A DNA stretch of 64,000 bases from Lepas anatifera (GCA_034440635.1 JAOTON010001698.1:124001-188000), one strand, 5' to 3'. Counted from the stretch's first letter, positions 11,330-23,846 are shown. The notes: a model not told the origin generated them from the letters alone. Program-made: numbers and translations.

Positions 11330-12003
11330 TCAAATGATTGTAAGGTTTTGGTCGAGCTTGTGGCAAATTGAATGAAAAATTATCTTGATTTTGTTCTGTC
11401 TATCAAGGTGAGTCTTACCGGCCCGACCCCAAATTACACAATCAAATTTCATGTTGGATCTGTCTATTGGTGCCGAAATAAGTTGGTGGTATTGGTTCGG
11501 GTGTTCGACTTGTATCTCTGAATGGCTCACCTGAAGGGTTCGAACCAGGGGCAATATTTTCTTACTTGGTTAGAGGTGCCCGATATTTTAAACAATTCCA
11601 ATAACCAAAATATTCAAACGGGTAACATAACACAACAAACGCCTTCTCACAGGGCTGTATAACTGCATAAAAGGGATTCCAAGTTCTTGAAGTGAAAAGG
11701 ACAAAAATACAAATGAATTTTCAATGCTTCTTTGACATTTTATTGGGGAAGCCCGGGCACTCCAAAAGAAATATGCAGATCTACAGCCTAGGACCGACTC
11801 ACTAGACCTAGTGCCCTATTCACCTTGCAAAAAATGTAATTTAGGTGGCCCTCAAACACCGATTTAAAATCTGACCACGCTTCAAATCTCGAATTGAACA
11901 TACTTTCTCTAGAGTAGAATCTTGAATTTTTTGTAGCTAGAATAGGCTTTCGTTTCAGCGACATGATGAGATATCTACATTTGGCTGGATTGAATTGAGC
12001 CAA
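11330..12003 (-). pseudogene. Second, older reverse-transcriptase fragment of the same type
   Basis: Reading leftward, 12003-11788 encodes FNPAKCRYLIMSLKRKP ... FCKVNRALGLVSRS, which parallels LNPSKCHSFTMTLRR ... VKQANRALGLLIRS in the neighbouring copy. Then 11554-11330 encodes NMKFDCVIWGRAGKTHLDRQ, parallel to HLEYCSVIWAGTAKSHGVRV. The copy has stops and frameshifts between these parts and is more diverged than the one at 10060-11298. The region 11555-11787 is unreadable. Confidence 0.7.
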
Positions 12004-12057
12004 CCAAAACGGAGATGTGCCACAAGGGCCAACCTATTAAATATGTCAATGATGGAC

Positions 12058-12217
12058 CCAGTGACGGATCCAATACTCCATTCGGGGAGGGGGGCTAGGG
12101 ACTTGAGCCTCCCTCACCATATCCTCGGAACAGCTTCCGGCTATGCAGTTACCATAGGCACTCTGGCATTTGGGGGAGGGGCTTGAGCCCTCCTAGTCCT
12201 CCTGTATCCACTACTGG
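12058..12217. mobile_element. Small TIR element (MITE), CCAGTGACGGATCCA type
   Basis: It starts CCAGTGACGGATCCA and ends TGTATCCACTACTGG, an imperfect inverted repeat around a G-rich/C-rich interior (160 bp). A related element occurs at 43748-43947. No coding capacity. Confidence 0.5.
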
Positions 12218-12946
12218 CTGTACCCTAACAACAGATCAAGGAAACTCCATCCGACCAGGTGAGTGGCAGAGGCCCCAATTTCGGGGCAGAAGCCTTACTG
12301 ATAGTTGCTGATTTACATTTAAGGACAGTCAAAAGAGGCCTCCCCACAATTGAAAAGGATTATCTAAGAACAGCAACAATAGCTAAGATTTCCCATATTT
12401 CAAGGTCGAACTCTTTATATGTCAGAACCATGCCACCAATATGAGACTACCTGACAAATAGATAAGGATATCAATTGGCATAAAAATATTAATTTCAATG
12501 GTATATATGGTACGCCTCAATATCTTGTCCGCTTATATATTTAGTCCCCCAAAACTTGGACGCCCTTCTCGAGGTCAGCGATATCAGGCCCACTTGGAAC
12601 CTGGCCCCTATGGAAATAAATGTGTGGTGACGCCCCTAGGACAGAGGTCAATACGGCTAGGAGAGCCTGTTGAATTGGTCATTTGCTCATTTTTTGCATA
12701 TCAAGTTCTCGATGGGGGCTTAGTAAGGGATGAATGGGGCCATTTCAGCTTTTTGGTTGGGAGCCAACCCGATTGGGTGGGTGGGTTGACTGGAAACCTG
12801 TGTTGACTGTGGGCCTTGCCAGCTCCTTGACGGGGTCCTACCAGTATAAGTCCTGCAAACCACATCTCTATGTACTCTTCTCGTAGACGGTCCTAGCGTG
12901 AGCTGGGGCTCTGACTAATTGGGATCGGCGTGGTTGGGAGAGCCCC
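12218..12946. other. Unassigned sequence between TIR elements
   Basis: An open frame at 12498-12806 (+) encodes 102 residues without recognisable motifs and is not called a gene. Nothing else is identified. Confidence 0.35.
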
Positions 12947-13400
12947 TTAAAGGGAATGTGGCATACTGGTCGAATCCTAGAATTTAGTGTAATTAGGGGT
13001 AATTTTAGCCGAAAATCATGGAAGCGTCCATGATGTCTCTGAAAAAATGTACAAAAAGCTCAATATTTTGATTTTTAGAATGCGCCTCTAGGGAAAAAAT
13101 ATCTGCCTGTGGATGATGTCATGATCTGGCAACCACTAACATTTTCAATACGCTTCAAGGGCTTCGATTGGCTGATACTCACCATGACGTCAGCATATGT
13201 CGTACCACCAACAGCCCTGAAAACTGTGGCCTGCTGCTAAGGGTACATTTAGGGTACATTTCAGGTAGGTTTTAGCTTTTCTCTACGGAAATTTTTAGTT
13301 TCAAGACAAATGATATATAGAGTACCGGGTTTTCCGGCATGCTTTACAACTTGGCTATCTCAGTTAAATTCACGTTATGAAGGTGTCACATTCCCTTTAA
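12947..13400. mobile_element. TTAA-flanked TIR element, family 2, copy B
   Basis: The 454-bp element begins TTAAAGGGAATGTGGCA and ends TGTCACATTCCCTTTAA, bounded by TTAA at both ends. Its interior aligns with 575-1022 with scattered differences. Non-autonomous. Confidence 0.8.
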
Positions 13401-13849
13401 ATGGAGCATTTCGCTGGCTGAATGCCCTATTAGTTTCTGGGCTGGAAGGAGCTGTTCAATAAGGTATTGGTAACCGGCTAAGACCCATCAATTGGAACCC
13501 TAAAGCTTCTTGTCGGGGCTCATCTGACAATTAGAGTTGGTGGAATGAATATTTTTTCACTATGGGATTTTCCAGTTTCTAGGCTGGAGGTTATCACACC
13601 AGGATACTGGTAACTGTGATCTCTCAATGGGGAGACCCCGCAAACATCATGGAGTGGATCTATTTGGGCAAAAAAGATGTTGTTCGGGAGCATTGCTTGC
13701 TTAGGGCTCCACTGGCATCTGATCAATAATTTGAGATTTACTCCCCTGCCTCAAGCCACTCCTGGGCTAGAAAAGTATTCAATCATGCATACGAACACAC
13801 TCTAGAGATACTTAGGTAGTAAATTGAGGAGGGGTGAAAATTTGACCTT

Positions 13850-13884
<35 letters not shown>

Positions 13885-14900
13885 GTAAATAATGTTCGAC
13901 CCATCCAGGGCACCTATTCCTCCTATTTATCTACCAATGCACTGGTCAGTGCGGTAGATTAGCCTGCAGCGTGAACCCTGAGAATTCAGGAAGTCACAGG
14001 GTAGTCTGGAAAGAGCACCAACGCAAGCAATCCAGTTTGTTGCGGCTACTTTATGAGAAGGCATTCAGTTTGCAATGTTAAACATCTGGCTTTTTGCATG
14101 AAATCTTTTCCAGGTAATAGAGCACGTGACATGTGGTGTTATGAGCCACTGGCCTATTCTGGCCTATCCACATGAGCCACTGACGATGCGTTTCTGGAGA
14201 AAATTGAGACTGTAATCTCGATTCGAGTTTTCAGTCTCAGTCTCAGACGCAGCCTCGAGATTCCATGGAAAGAAATACTGGGGAACAACAATTTCTTACC
14301 ACTGAGAAAAAATGCATGGTGGCACTTTTCCAGCAGGACCTATTATTCTTGTGCTCTCCGTTCATGCGCACAATGATCTCCTTGATACTCTCTGGAGATC
14401 TAGGATTAACTAATTTCAATCCCGGCAAATTGGTACGCCGGTTGACACATTGTTTCAGGACAAAAGTCAGCGTTGCAGTCTCCGAAAGGATGGTGTGCCG
14501 CCTGTAAGGTAGGGCGATGCTGTGCCGGAGTGTCGGCGACTGCGTTAGAAGAACAGGGGAGTAGCAGTCAGGCGTGAGTCGGCTTGTGCCCAATTCGACA
14601 ATGAACTGGCCGAGCTGAGACGGTGTCGGGCAGGGGACCCGGGACCGACCTGCGTCGCTGCATCAGTGAGCCTCGGCTTCGGTCACCGCGACTGGAGTTG
14701 ACAAGCTGCTGTTTTTCGTTTCTTGTTTGCATTCTTTGAGAGAGGATTCTAGATAAGTCCAAAAAGTGACGTGGTTCCAGCAACACATTTTCACCACAGC
14801 GCAAACAATGCAAACCCATAGTCTATGCTAACAGTGGGTTCGAAGCTCGAAAACTCTCACTCTCCTCTATTGCTCACAGCTGTATGTACAAGCCCAATAA
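13401..14900. other. Upstream flank of omb
   Basis: It contains a (TA)n tract at 13854-13881. No convincing ORF, RNA or mobile element was seen. GC content rises toward the promoter block after about 14900. Confidence 0.4.
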
Positions 14901-14919
14901 CTCGCGATAAGCATCAGCA

Positions 14920-15897
14920 TTGTTGACTGCATTGTGCTACGGCAGGACTTGGCCAGCGGTGCTGGCCCCCGGCCAGCTGGCCAGAGTGGCTGCTCTGTCG
15001 GCGGTGAGGAGCGGTGATTTGTCGTGCGGCGACGGCGGCGACGGCCGCGTCGCACCGACGGTGTCGGGCAATCAATGCCTCGGTGCCGCGCCGCCGCGCC
15101 CGACGCGAGGTGGCGCGGCGGCGCCGGGAATGGCCGCGGCTGGCTCCGCCCCCGCCGCCGTGCGCCACTCGGAGGCGCCGGTCACGCCTCCACGTGCTTG
15201 CGTCATCACCCCACGCCACCACCCTGCTACGGCTTACACCGGCCGGCACCCCAACCCAAATACACGACGGCTTACACCAAGAATGAGTTTTCTTGAAATT
15301 CTATCCTTAGCTAGTGTGGATAAGACCAAAGCAACACTAAGTATTCACGAATTCTGTATTGCTGGGCTTTTTGGAGACGAACTGGTGTTGTAGGCTGCCG
15401 ACAGCCTCAGCGATTGGAAACTAGCGTTACCTGACCGGCTGAACGGGCCGGTCATCACCTGCGAGGTCTCGCACGGCCCGGCCGAGCCATGTCGCGGCCG
15501 CGTCGCGGCAGTGTCGCTGCCACGCGGAGCCAGTGGTCGCGCGGCGCCCCCACCGTCCGTCTGCCGGGCCAACACCTCGCTGGCTGCGCGACCCACGCCT
15601 CGGCGCGCGCTCATTGGTCGACGGGTGTGACAGCGACCAATCGGCGCCGGTGTGAGCTGATTAGGCGGCGGCCGGCAGCCGCCCGCACGGCTTTTGACAC
15701 TCAGTAGTGACTGGAGTGGTGGCTCTGTGTTAGGACGTGTGCCGCTGCAGGACTGCCGAGCGTCGCGTCGCAGCAGGCGTCGCTGTCGAGTCGCGTCCCT
15801 GGACCGGTGACAGCTCGGTGGAACTGGTGTTGGGTCGGTGCGCGATTGCTGGCTCGTGACAGTGTGTGCTCGCGACAGGCGGGCTCTCACCAGGTCC
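14920..15897 (+). promoter_or_regulatory. CpG-rich promoter region and 5' UTR of omb
   Basis: This is a strongly GC- and CpG-rich block directly upstream of exon 1. It supports long open frames on both strands, as CpG islands often do, and none resembles a protein. An arthropod-type initiator match TCAGTA is at 15701-15706, and a DPE-like GGACGT (RGWYVT) at 15733-15738. That is +31 to +36 from the initiator A rather than the canonical +28 to +33, so the pairing is tentative. No ATG lies between this site and 15898. The transcription start is inferred, not shown. Confidence 0.5.
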
Positions 15898-16246
15898 ATG
15901 AGATTCGACCAGGCGGACATTCGCGTTCCCGAAATGGCCTATCCGCCGTTCATGCGCCACCCGGACTTCGCCACCAACTCCTTCCTGCCGGCCAACCAGT
16001 ACTTTCCGACGCTGCCGCCGCACGTGCCCTACCCCCGGCGCTGATGCCCAAGCTGCCGGCCGGCCTGCCGGGACACCCCTTCGGTGACGACGTGCTGAGC
16101 CATCAGGGTGGTCTGAGGCCTCCTCGCTGCCTCCAACCTGAAGACGATGGTGTCAATGATGACCCGAAAGTGACTTTGGAGAGCAAGGAGTTGTGGGCTC
16201 AGTTCCACAAGCTTGGCACCGAGATGGTCATCACTAAGAGCGGCCG
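15898..16246 (+). CDS. omb: Tbx2/3-class T-box transcription factor (bifid/optomotor-blind), coding exon 1, with apparent frame break
   Basis: This exon encodes the N-terminus and first T-box strand of a Tbx2/3-family DNA-binding regulator, a nuclear factor that usually represses transcription in appendage, eye and nervous-system patterning. The start ATG at 15898 gives [18 protein letters not shown]. No ATG occurs in the roughly 200 bases upstream, and an in-frame TGA lies at 15808-15810. A second in-frame ATG at 15934 (MAYPPF, similar to the MAYHPF start of relatives) has the better context (GAAATGG) and may be the main start. The exon ends with [13 protein letters not shown] and [15 protein letters not shown], then a GTAAGT donor at 16247 after two bases of an Arg codon (phase 2). 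T-box signature 1 (L-W-x2-F-x4[11 protein letters not shown]) spans the junction to exon 2. The first 46 codons are in one frame and the T-box part is in another. The switch falls at the C run 16032-16036; otherwise a TGA at 16042 ends the frame. One missing C in the assembly would explain it. Identity is firm; exact N-terminus is not. Confidence 0.9.
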
Positions 16247-17069
16247 GTAAGTACGCTGAGGAGCAATGACCATGCCCCAGAAGTTGTGAAACCAGAAATT
16301 AACTAGTAAGGCATAGTATTTTTTAGTTTTATCACAAATGTATAGCGGTCATCTTCCTGACCACCAAATAACGCAACAAAAAATGCTACACAGTACTTAC
16401 GATAGGGAAAATCGCGTTAGTTGTACTTAGATCTCCCACAAAGAAAATAAGGTAGGAATGTGAGCGGGAAATAAAAGATAGTGCTTACCAGGAAACAAAC
16501 AGGATTTCGTTTCATTTAGGTAGTTTGAAACCATTGGATGCATTTATGTTAAGAGTTTCGCTCTTCCGTCTTGCATAATGGCAGAGTAGCTTTATTTTGC
16601 AACGGCGAAATAAAAATCCTAAAGCAGTGGGACCATAAAATGAAATTACGTATATTTGCAATGAGTGAAAACTAGAAAATATCAAAATTGACTTTTTCTG
16701 AAAAAAATATTACTGTTGGGCTGGATATTGAAACAGGAAATTATTTTTTACTAAGGGTTGCCACCTTACGCACTGAAATTTTCTATGATAGCGACAACAT
16801 GACGATTAAATAGAGCATGAATGCGAATTTTGATTCAGTCTGCTATTGTGTGATGGTGGAAGTTAAACAATACAGGCAACTTTCAGTAAATGCAATCTCA
16901 GGCATACTGATAGTTTACTGTTATTAAACTACCACACATTGCAAAGTTCCTGTATGCATATTCATTCAAATAGTCCAAAGCACAATGCTGCTGCTTGATT
17001 AATGCCATTCAATTAGCCTGAATACAGTGATGATGTTTCCACTGTCTATACTAGGCTTCCACTCGTCAT

Positions 17070-17165
17070 AAAAGGTACTCTTGTATATTAAGGTACTCTT
17101 ACTCATTTGGTACTCTTTTTAATGTACTCTTGGATTCACTCTCTTTATATTTTTACTCTTTATAT
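17070..17165. repeat. Dispersed GTACTCTT short repeat
   Basis: Four GTACTCTT words within about 75 bases, plus further ACTCTTTATAT words. It looks like a degraded short tandem repeat. Confidence 0.5.
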
Positions 17166-17604
17166 TCATTACATTCACAAAAAATCCGTCTGATAAGCTA
17201 TATGAACAACCATACGAGCCTTATATGGCGTAGAAAAATATTTGCACCATGTTCGTAGCTACAGCAGCGCATTTTACAGACTTCCAATTTTGGATCGGGC
17301 TTTTTAGTTTAGCCCGGAATAAGATGTTCTAGGATGTCATGATACAGATAGAAATCACACAAATATTGTTCATCACTTTGTGAAGGAAAGCGAATATTTT
17401 GAATGGTTTTATAGGAACCAGCCATTAATATAAAATATCATTGGGCAGGTTGACTGATCTTTTTGGCTACTCCCAGAACTACAGTTTTAGAAACTACAAA
17501 AGGGTTTCCAGGTAGCTCTCTTGTTCGAGCTCTTAGTCGTTTTTCCAGAATGTAAAAGTGGATCTTTTTTTGCTATAACATATCATCACAAAACATGGAA
17601 GTCT

Positions 17605-17805
17605 ACCGAGTGGCCCAGTGGCCTTGATGCCAGATTCAATATTAGAATTCCCTACATTATCGAGGGTTCAATCTACTCGGTGGGAAACTGACTGATGTGT
17701 CCCATCTGACCCGGAAGAGAGCCTCCTCAGACACTATGCCAGTACCCTCTATATGTGTACAAGCACGCTTGTGGAGAGCTATCCTAATACAATAAACCTA
17801 ACTCA
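17605..17805 (+). mobile_element. tRNA-derived SINE
   Basis: An A-box match TGGCCCAGTGG lies near 17611-17621 and a B-box-like GGTTCAATC near 17665-17673. The ends ACCGAGT (17605) and ACTCGGT (17675-17681) pair like an acceptor stem, but the T-arm is incomplete, so it is not a functional tRNA. About 120 bp of unrelated body follows, ending in ATACAATAAACCTAACTC. Confidence 0.55.
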
Positions 17806-18279
17806 ATGTAAAGGAAATAATGATGTAATTACTTGTATTGATATTAGCCTGAGCCTTGAAATTTGTGCAGGCTGTAATTGTCTTCATTGACACGTGCCTG
17901 CCGTAGTGTTGACCGGGGTGCAGAGTAGCTGGCTCGGCTATACAATAGAGGCGACAGCTGTCCGCCGCGGAACAGGAATCACGCGCGGTCTGCAAAGATA
18001 CCGCGGCACGCCTTGCAATGTGCACTTGCAAACACGGACGCTAAGACGGCACTTTGACGGATAAGTGGACAGGCTCAACGTTCAGATTACATATATCACT
18101 GCTGCTGTGTATGCGGCGGCATAAAGGGCAGCCTGACAAAGCCGTCCCAGCCTTAACAAGCCCAGTCTCACTGGAAGTATGTATGCGCCTGTCGCCATGT
18201 GAAATTGCCATCAACATAACAGCGACAGGGAGCTTATTCCGCCACGCAGCCTGACTGTATTTGCAACATGATCTATTCA

Positions 18280-18547
18280 TTGTCATTTAGCCCTGAACGT
18301 CAGACGTGTGTACCATTAGTCGACGGTGGCGGCGGAGTACCAGCGGGGTGGGGGCTGTGGAGGAGCCGACTGGGGGCCGCTTCTGCCGCCCCCCGCCTCC
18401 GCCCCTGCCATCGCCGCCAGCAAGTAGTCCCCACCTGCGAATTAGAGAGGTGTAGGTTTGATCTTATCAGGGGAGTCGGTGTCGCCTGGCCGGGTGTCTG
18501 GCGTCGGGCCGGCGAGGGGACGGCGGATCGTGTCGGCTTCCCCGGCC

Positions 18548-18590
<43 letters not shown>

Positions 18591-18720
18591 CGGTGGCGGT
18601 GAGGGCGGCAGAGGCCGGGACGCCCGACACCGACACCGCCACCGCCGCCGCCGCCGCCTCAGAACGGCGCCAGACTGACTCAGTGTTTGTTCACAACGTG
18701 AAAATTGATGAACAGTGATT
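18280..18720. promoter_or_regulatory. GC-rich intronic island with GGC/GCC triplet tracts
   Basis: A (GGC)n tract at 18550-18600 is followed by CCGCCACCGCCGCC-type sequence at 18630-18660, so the two can pair. Open frames of Gly or Ala runs here are compositional. Regulatory role is inferred from position in omb intron 1 and CpG richness. Confidence 0.4.
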
Positions 18721-21700
18721 AATTCGGTCCTGAAAAGGTCCTGAGATAATTTCTGCCCCTGTGATTTGTGCCGGGGTGAGGTAGGATATGGAAAAGTCGA
18801 GGTGATGGTCGCTCAATTGAACTCCTATTTCAGCTTTTGCTGATTGTCTTTGCTACTGAACAATGATCAAGTCTTGGCCAAGTGAACTTTTAGTTGCCAG
18901 CTGAGACCAAGTCTGATTGTGTCCGATTTCTTATTACAGAATAATCAACCATGTTTTAGGCACACAAACTTATAACGCCCATGTTCCTCCTGGTTGACTT
19001 CATTTCCCTAACTTCAAGCAATCGATGCAAAATCAACTTCACCTGATTGGTATGAAACTCTGGATTTATTTCTGACATTGCCAATGTGGTTAACAGTCTC
19101 CATATTTACCCATGGGGACCATTCGCAGAACTAGAAGTTCACGTTTCGGCAATGTAGCTCAACACCGTGAAATTGTTACGGAGCGGGTCCATGCCGTAAA
19201 TGCAAAACACGCTCGACAACGAGCTAGAACGGTGCAGCTTAACGATAATGCCTCCCGTGCTTTCCACTAACCAGATCTGCTTCTCCTGCATAATAAACTA
19301 ACATTACCGCAAAGCCCGGACTGTGAATTCCAGCCGTGTGTAATTGCGAATCTGTGCGCCAGCAAACACCTCAATTTACCCGCTGATAACATCGCGGCCG
19401 GCAAACAGAGGCTTTCAAGTAAATTAGATTGCAATCTTGGCGGTCGACAATTGCAGGAGGCAGGGCTGCGGCAGCGGGGCGGTGCGACTGCCTGTGTGGC
19501 CGCCGGGTGGCGTTTTGTGGCGGCTCCAGCTCAGACCCACATCCTGTCCGGGCCACGCAGCCAGCCGGCGCACCTCTGTGACGCCCCCGGGCCTCTCTCT
19601 GTGCTCACTAATGAGGTGCAATGTTGAGTCCCAAACTGTCTCTGCCACAGCGCTGGCCCGTCCCCCCTCCACCTCCTCCTCCTCCTCTCCCCCACCACCA
19701 CACCCTGCAGCTGCTGGCGGAAAGCCAAACAAACACTCATGTCTTGCGTTCATATCTGATGAACATATTTTGCACTTGAATGCAATGTTATTATGCGGAA
19801 GACTTCGCATTGTGTGTTTAATGATATGTGGCAAAGTATGTCATCAGGAAACCAAACACAAACGATTATTTCGGCATTTCTAATGTTGGTCATCATGACA
19901 CAGCAAAGTAATGTGCGGCCAACCCAGACTGGTACATTTCATATGGGCTCAGTATTCTGCTATTTGGACACTGCGGTATGAAAAGGCAAATCACCTGTAG
20001 GGAAAATAATACGACTTTTCATAGAACAAGTTCTTGGAAGAATAATGCCCTGTGTGCTGCAATACAGACTATTACGATGTTCAGGCTGTTGTCTCTGCCT
20101 TGTTCAATGCTTCAGTGTATTCCTGAAGGTGATAGCTTAGATTCTCAAACTGCTGAGCAACATTGTTGGAATGAATAAAGTGCAATGCGTGTTGCGGGTA
20201 CGTAGGGCCTTAAAAATATTATTCGACAACAGCTGGACCAGCTTGCACCCCAGGTCGGCCGGATGGGACTCCAGGGCTGGATTTTGTGTAACTTTTTCGC
20301 CACCTCAGGCCTCGAGGCTGCTGTCTTCGGCTGTACACATGAAGCGCCCTAGTCCCAGGGTGAGGTGAACTGCCAAAAGTTAGGACTAAAACTGAATGCT
20401 TTCGGAAAATAGTAGCAATATCTCCAAAGAAGTATTGTACGCTGAATGCTGACGTCGGATTTATGGCCGCGTCGCGTCTTCAAAACAAGCTCTACCTGCT
20501 CAGCTCTCACTCTTCTTCAAACATCTTCTAGCGAGAGAAAGGAATGAGGGTAATATAGCAACACCGTTATAAGTCCTAGAGATAAGCCCTAATGACATTT
20601 TTTTAGCATACAGTCACTTTAAAAATATATAGTATATCTGAGAAAAAGCGCAGTAGGAATTTTGTTCCCCAGTATCTACCGCTTCAACTGGCCCACTTAT
20701 TGTCACGACTTAGCCCCTCATATCATTGAGTCATCAGTCTTTAGAAAGGAGATATCTGCCCGAAATTATCAGAAATAATCCTGGAGAAACTAAGGCGACG
20801 ACGTAACAGATGATACCGAAGATTCCTGAGGCGACAAGCACCCACCTATCCGAAGAGGAAGCCGACGAGAGGAGATTTCTCACATGGATGCAAAGGCATC
20901 CATGTGAAGGAGAATAAGAATTTGGAGCACGTCCTCTCACAGGCTAACAAAAACTCCTTGAATTCATTCTATATAGCATTCCTAAGCACTCCGGAATGTA
21001 ATATGAAGTTTTTCACACGTTTTTGTGACGTGCGTTACTCATTTGTGTGTTAAATAAGTGTCTTATTAACAAAGCTGAGGCAAACTCTAGGCACCTGCTA
21101 TATAGCACGATTAGAGTATCTATTTTGACCATACGTTCTGACTATTTCGTTATAGTCTGTAGTGAAAGGCTGCAAGAAGTGTCTGATCAGAAACTAGAAC
21201 TATGTCTTCAGATGTGCTTATTTGGTGGCGGATTCAAGCGAAATAGCATGATGGCGACTGCTGGCTCTCCTCAGCATCACATGTACATGTGCCAGGAGAT
21301 TACGAAAGGTAGATGACCTTTAACAAGAGTTGCTAACATTATGCTAAAATTGTGCCTTGTTAAAGAAGAAGGAGGCCCAGAAGATTCACATGAGCAGTTT
21401 GTGTGCTTATCCGACTTTTCGGGACGGCTTCGATATGTCGCGAGCTCGGCAGTGCATCAGTTGGTCTGCATTTTGAGGCTTCTGACGCCTCGAACAGAAC
21501 ACTGGAAGCCTTAGAGCTGGCGCGAAACCTAACTTTGGCACGCCTTGTTCGCCTCTAAGAGGAGGCACTGGCGTAAAGCACGGGAGAAAAGCTTCCAGAA
21601 AATCACCTTGGCCTTAATTCAAAGGCAAAGAAAGCTGGCATCACTGGTTAAAACTAAAAGCTGCATGAGCTGTGGGCATTTTGCACCGTACGATGAATGT

Positions 21701-22139
21701 GTTTCGTCGTTATATTAATGCCCAACCAACCATCAACCTATGTGACCCCGGCTGTTGTGCCAGGTCCTTCAGAAGTGTTTTCATTTTACTCATCTGAAGC
21801 CCTGTTCCAGCTGTCAGCACAGTTTTGTCAGCAGGACCTCTAACCTCTCCTCCAGAAAAGTAACATCAGCGCCATAATCGCCTCTTGCTTGTGGTAAGCA
21901 AAGGGAACTTAATCCTTTATACCATTAAAAAATATTAGGCTGCCACTTCGTGCACTTACTATTTTTCATCAGCGCAAACAGCAGGCCATCAGCCCGTAAA
22001 ACCTCTAGAACTAGTTCCCGGGGAGAGGCTACAATCCTGTGACGTAGGCGCAACGCGGCCCGCTGATTGGTGCTGACAAAACTGTGCTGTCAGGTGGAAC
22101 AGGGCTTGAGTCTGCTGTCTTTTTTCTTCTCTCTTCAAG

Positions 22140-22640
22140 TATCACCTTCATGTCGTCCATTGTGGCGCCGTGACGAGGGCTATTCTGCGGCGGGTGTGTT
22201 TTCACGGCTGTATGCGCCCTCTCCGACCCTCGTTTGGGTCCAGACGGCGGCTCATCACGGTGGCGTCAGTCGCGACCCACGGTGGCGTCAGGCGGGGGCG
22301 GCGGCGGCGGTTCGCACCCGATTTCTCCGGGGTCGTCACCGGCCGGTCTCAGTGGCCGCGCCGACCGGCGAAAACACTCATTTCCATGTAGCCGTGGGGT
22401 CGGCGGAGAGTGTGCCGGCGGTCAGAGAACGTCGACGAGGTGTCGGAGCAGCCACGGTGTCGGCCCGCGCGTCGCCGCCGTCGACAACGGTGATTAGGCC
22501 CAATCCATCACTGATAATCACGACAATGTCACAACTGGAGCGACCAGCGAGCAGCGATGGAGCGCCACCCAAACAGCCACTCTCCGGGGCAGCCGACGGA
22601 CGCCCCTGGCCGGCGGCACGACCTTGTTAACATACCTGGC
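22140..22640. promoter_or_regulatory. GC-rich intronic island
   Basis: A CpG-rich block within intron 1, open in several frames on both strands with no protein resemblance. Possibly an enhancer or alternative promoter; inferred only from composition. Confidence 0.35.
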
Positions 22641-23385
22641 CTCCCCTGGCGCTGACTCCAGCGGCGTCGCTGGCCGCCTAATGTGTATTTTAGACCTGGC
22701 TAATGCGCACTTCGAGCCCGTGTAACCACCTAAAACACGCGGCCCGTGCGGTTACCACAATTGCTGCTGCCCCAGCTGTGTTATTTCACCGCCAGCCCGG
22801 CAATTGACAACACCTTTGAACGCAGGAGAGCCCGAGGCCGAAGCCGATGTGGTGACGGGCCAGGTAATTCATTGAGCCGTATAATTTGGTCACCAGCGGA
22901 GATCGAGCCGGCTCGGAGAGGACTTGCAGAGGTCTGGTCTTGGGGAGAGACCGCGATGTGCTTGCCGTTGGCCCGGTCTGTTGCCGTTTACAAGTGCTGG
23001 TCGCCCCAGGGCAAACCGCCATAACCGCCACACGTGCATACTAGCACCTGTTATATTACCAGAGCTGATTTGTTGCGACACGCCTGAGCTTGGCGTGGGA
23101 CTTCGTTCAAGCGCAGCACATGCGTTCCAGCTACACCCCTGTTCGACTTACCTCAAAACCACTCAATGCATGCATTGTGCTACATGCTTGCTGATTGCGT
23201 TAAGTATTGGGGCTTTTAAGACCGCCAGGTTAGGTAGAAATTTGCGGTTATGAGCCTACCACTATTCAAAACACACAAGGAAGTGTGAAATTGAAATTTT
23301 TATTAATTTAGCCCCCGTCCTACAACAGGCATGTTAACACTTGCTCTAACTAGGAGGGGGATGTTGATTTGACATCATTTCAACG

Positions 23386-23846
23386 AGGTCATTTCAGGAC
23401 ACTAACCTGGACTTGCCTTGGAAGGTTTAAGATCAATGATCCAGCTGAGGGTTATCCAGGTAATCGGGAACTGATACTAGAAGCATGCATAAATCTATTT
23501 TAGTCTCATTAGTACGTGTCGGCTGAGCTCAATGACCTTGTTTATATTTCATATAGCTGATGGCCTTTGGCTAACACACTTTCAAGGTTATAGCAGTTTG
23601 GTGACTGGCTTTCGATAAATTACATACCATTATAAAATTGGACTACCTACCCTAGGTCATGACCTTTGTCGACCTAAAATATATCAGACACAAGTCCCCA
23701 AGGTAAGTCCCAAGCGATTTGTTAAAGTGATACGTCCCAAAAGCATCGCATACTCCCATTATACGACTGCATACATTGGCATGAGGTCGTCTGGGTCACC
23801 TGAGGTGACCAGGTGCCACATGGGGTCATTCATATGAAGAAGGTCA
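23386..23846. promoter_or_regulatory. Cluster of nuclear-receptor-type half-sites
   Basis: AGGTCA at 23386, TGACCTTG at 23533 (reverse complement CAAGGTCA, an extended monomer type), the palindrome AGGTCATGACCT at 23654-23665, the palindrome GGTCACCTGAGGTGACC at 23794-23810, and AAGGTCA ending at 23846. Sequence match only; binding is inferred. Confidence 0.4.

Noticed and set aside
14920..15920. Long overlapping ORFs on both strands upstream of exon 1
   Set aside because: GC-rich composition suppresses stops. The peptides are Arg/Ala/Pro-rich without domains, and the block is better explained as promoter and 5' UTR.
22067..22630. 187-codon ORF (+)
   Set aside because: Lies in a GC-rich island, low-complexity Arg/Ala/Pro content, no recognisable motif or splice context.
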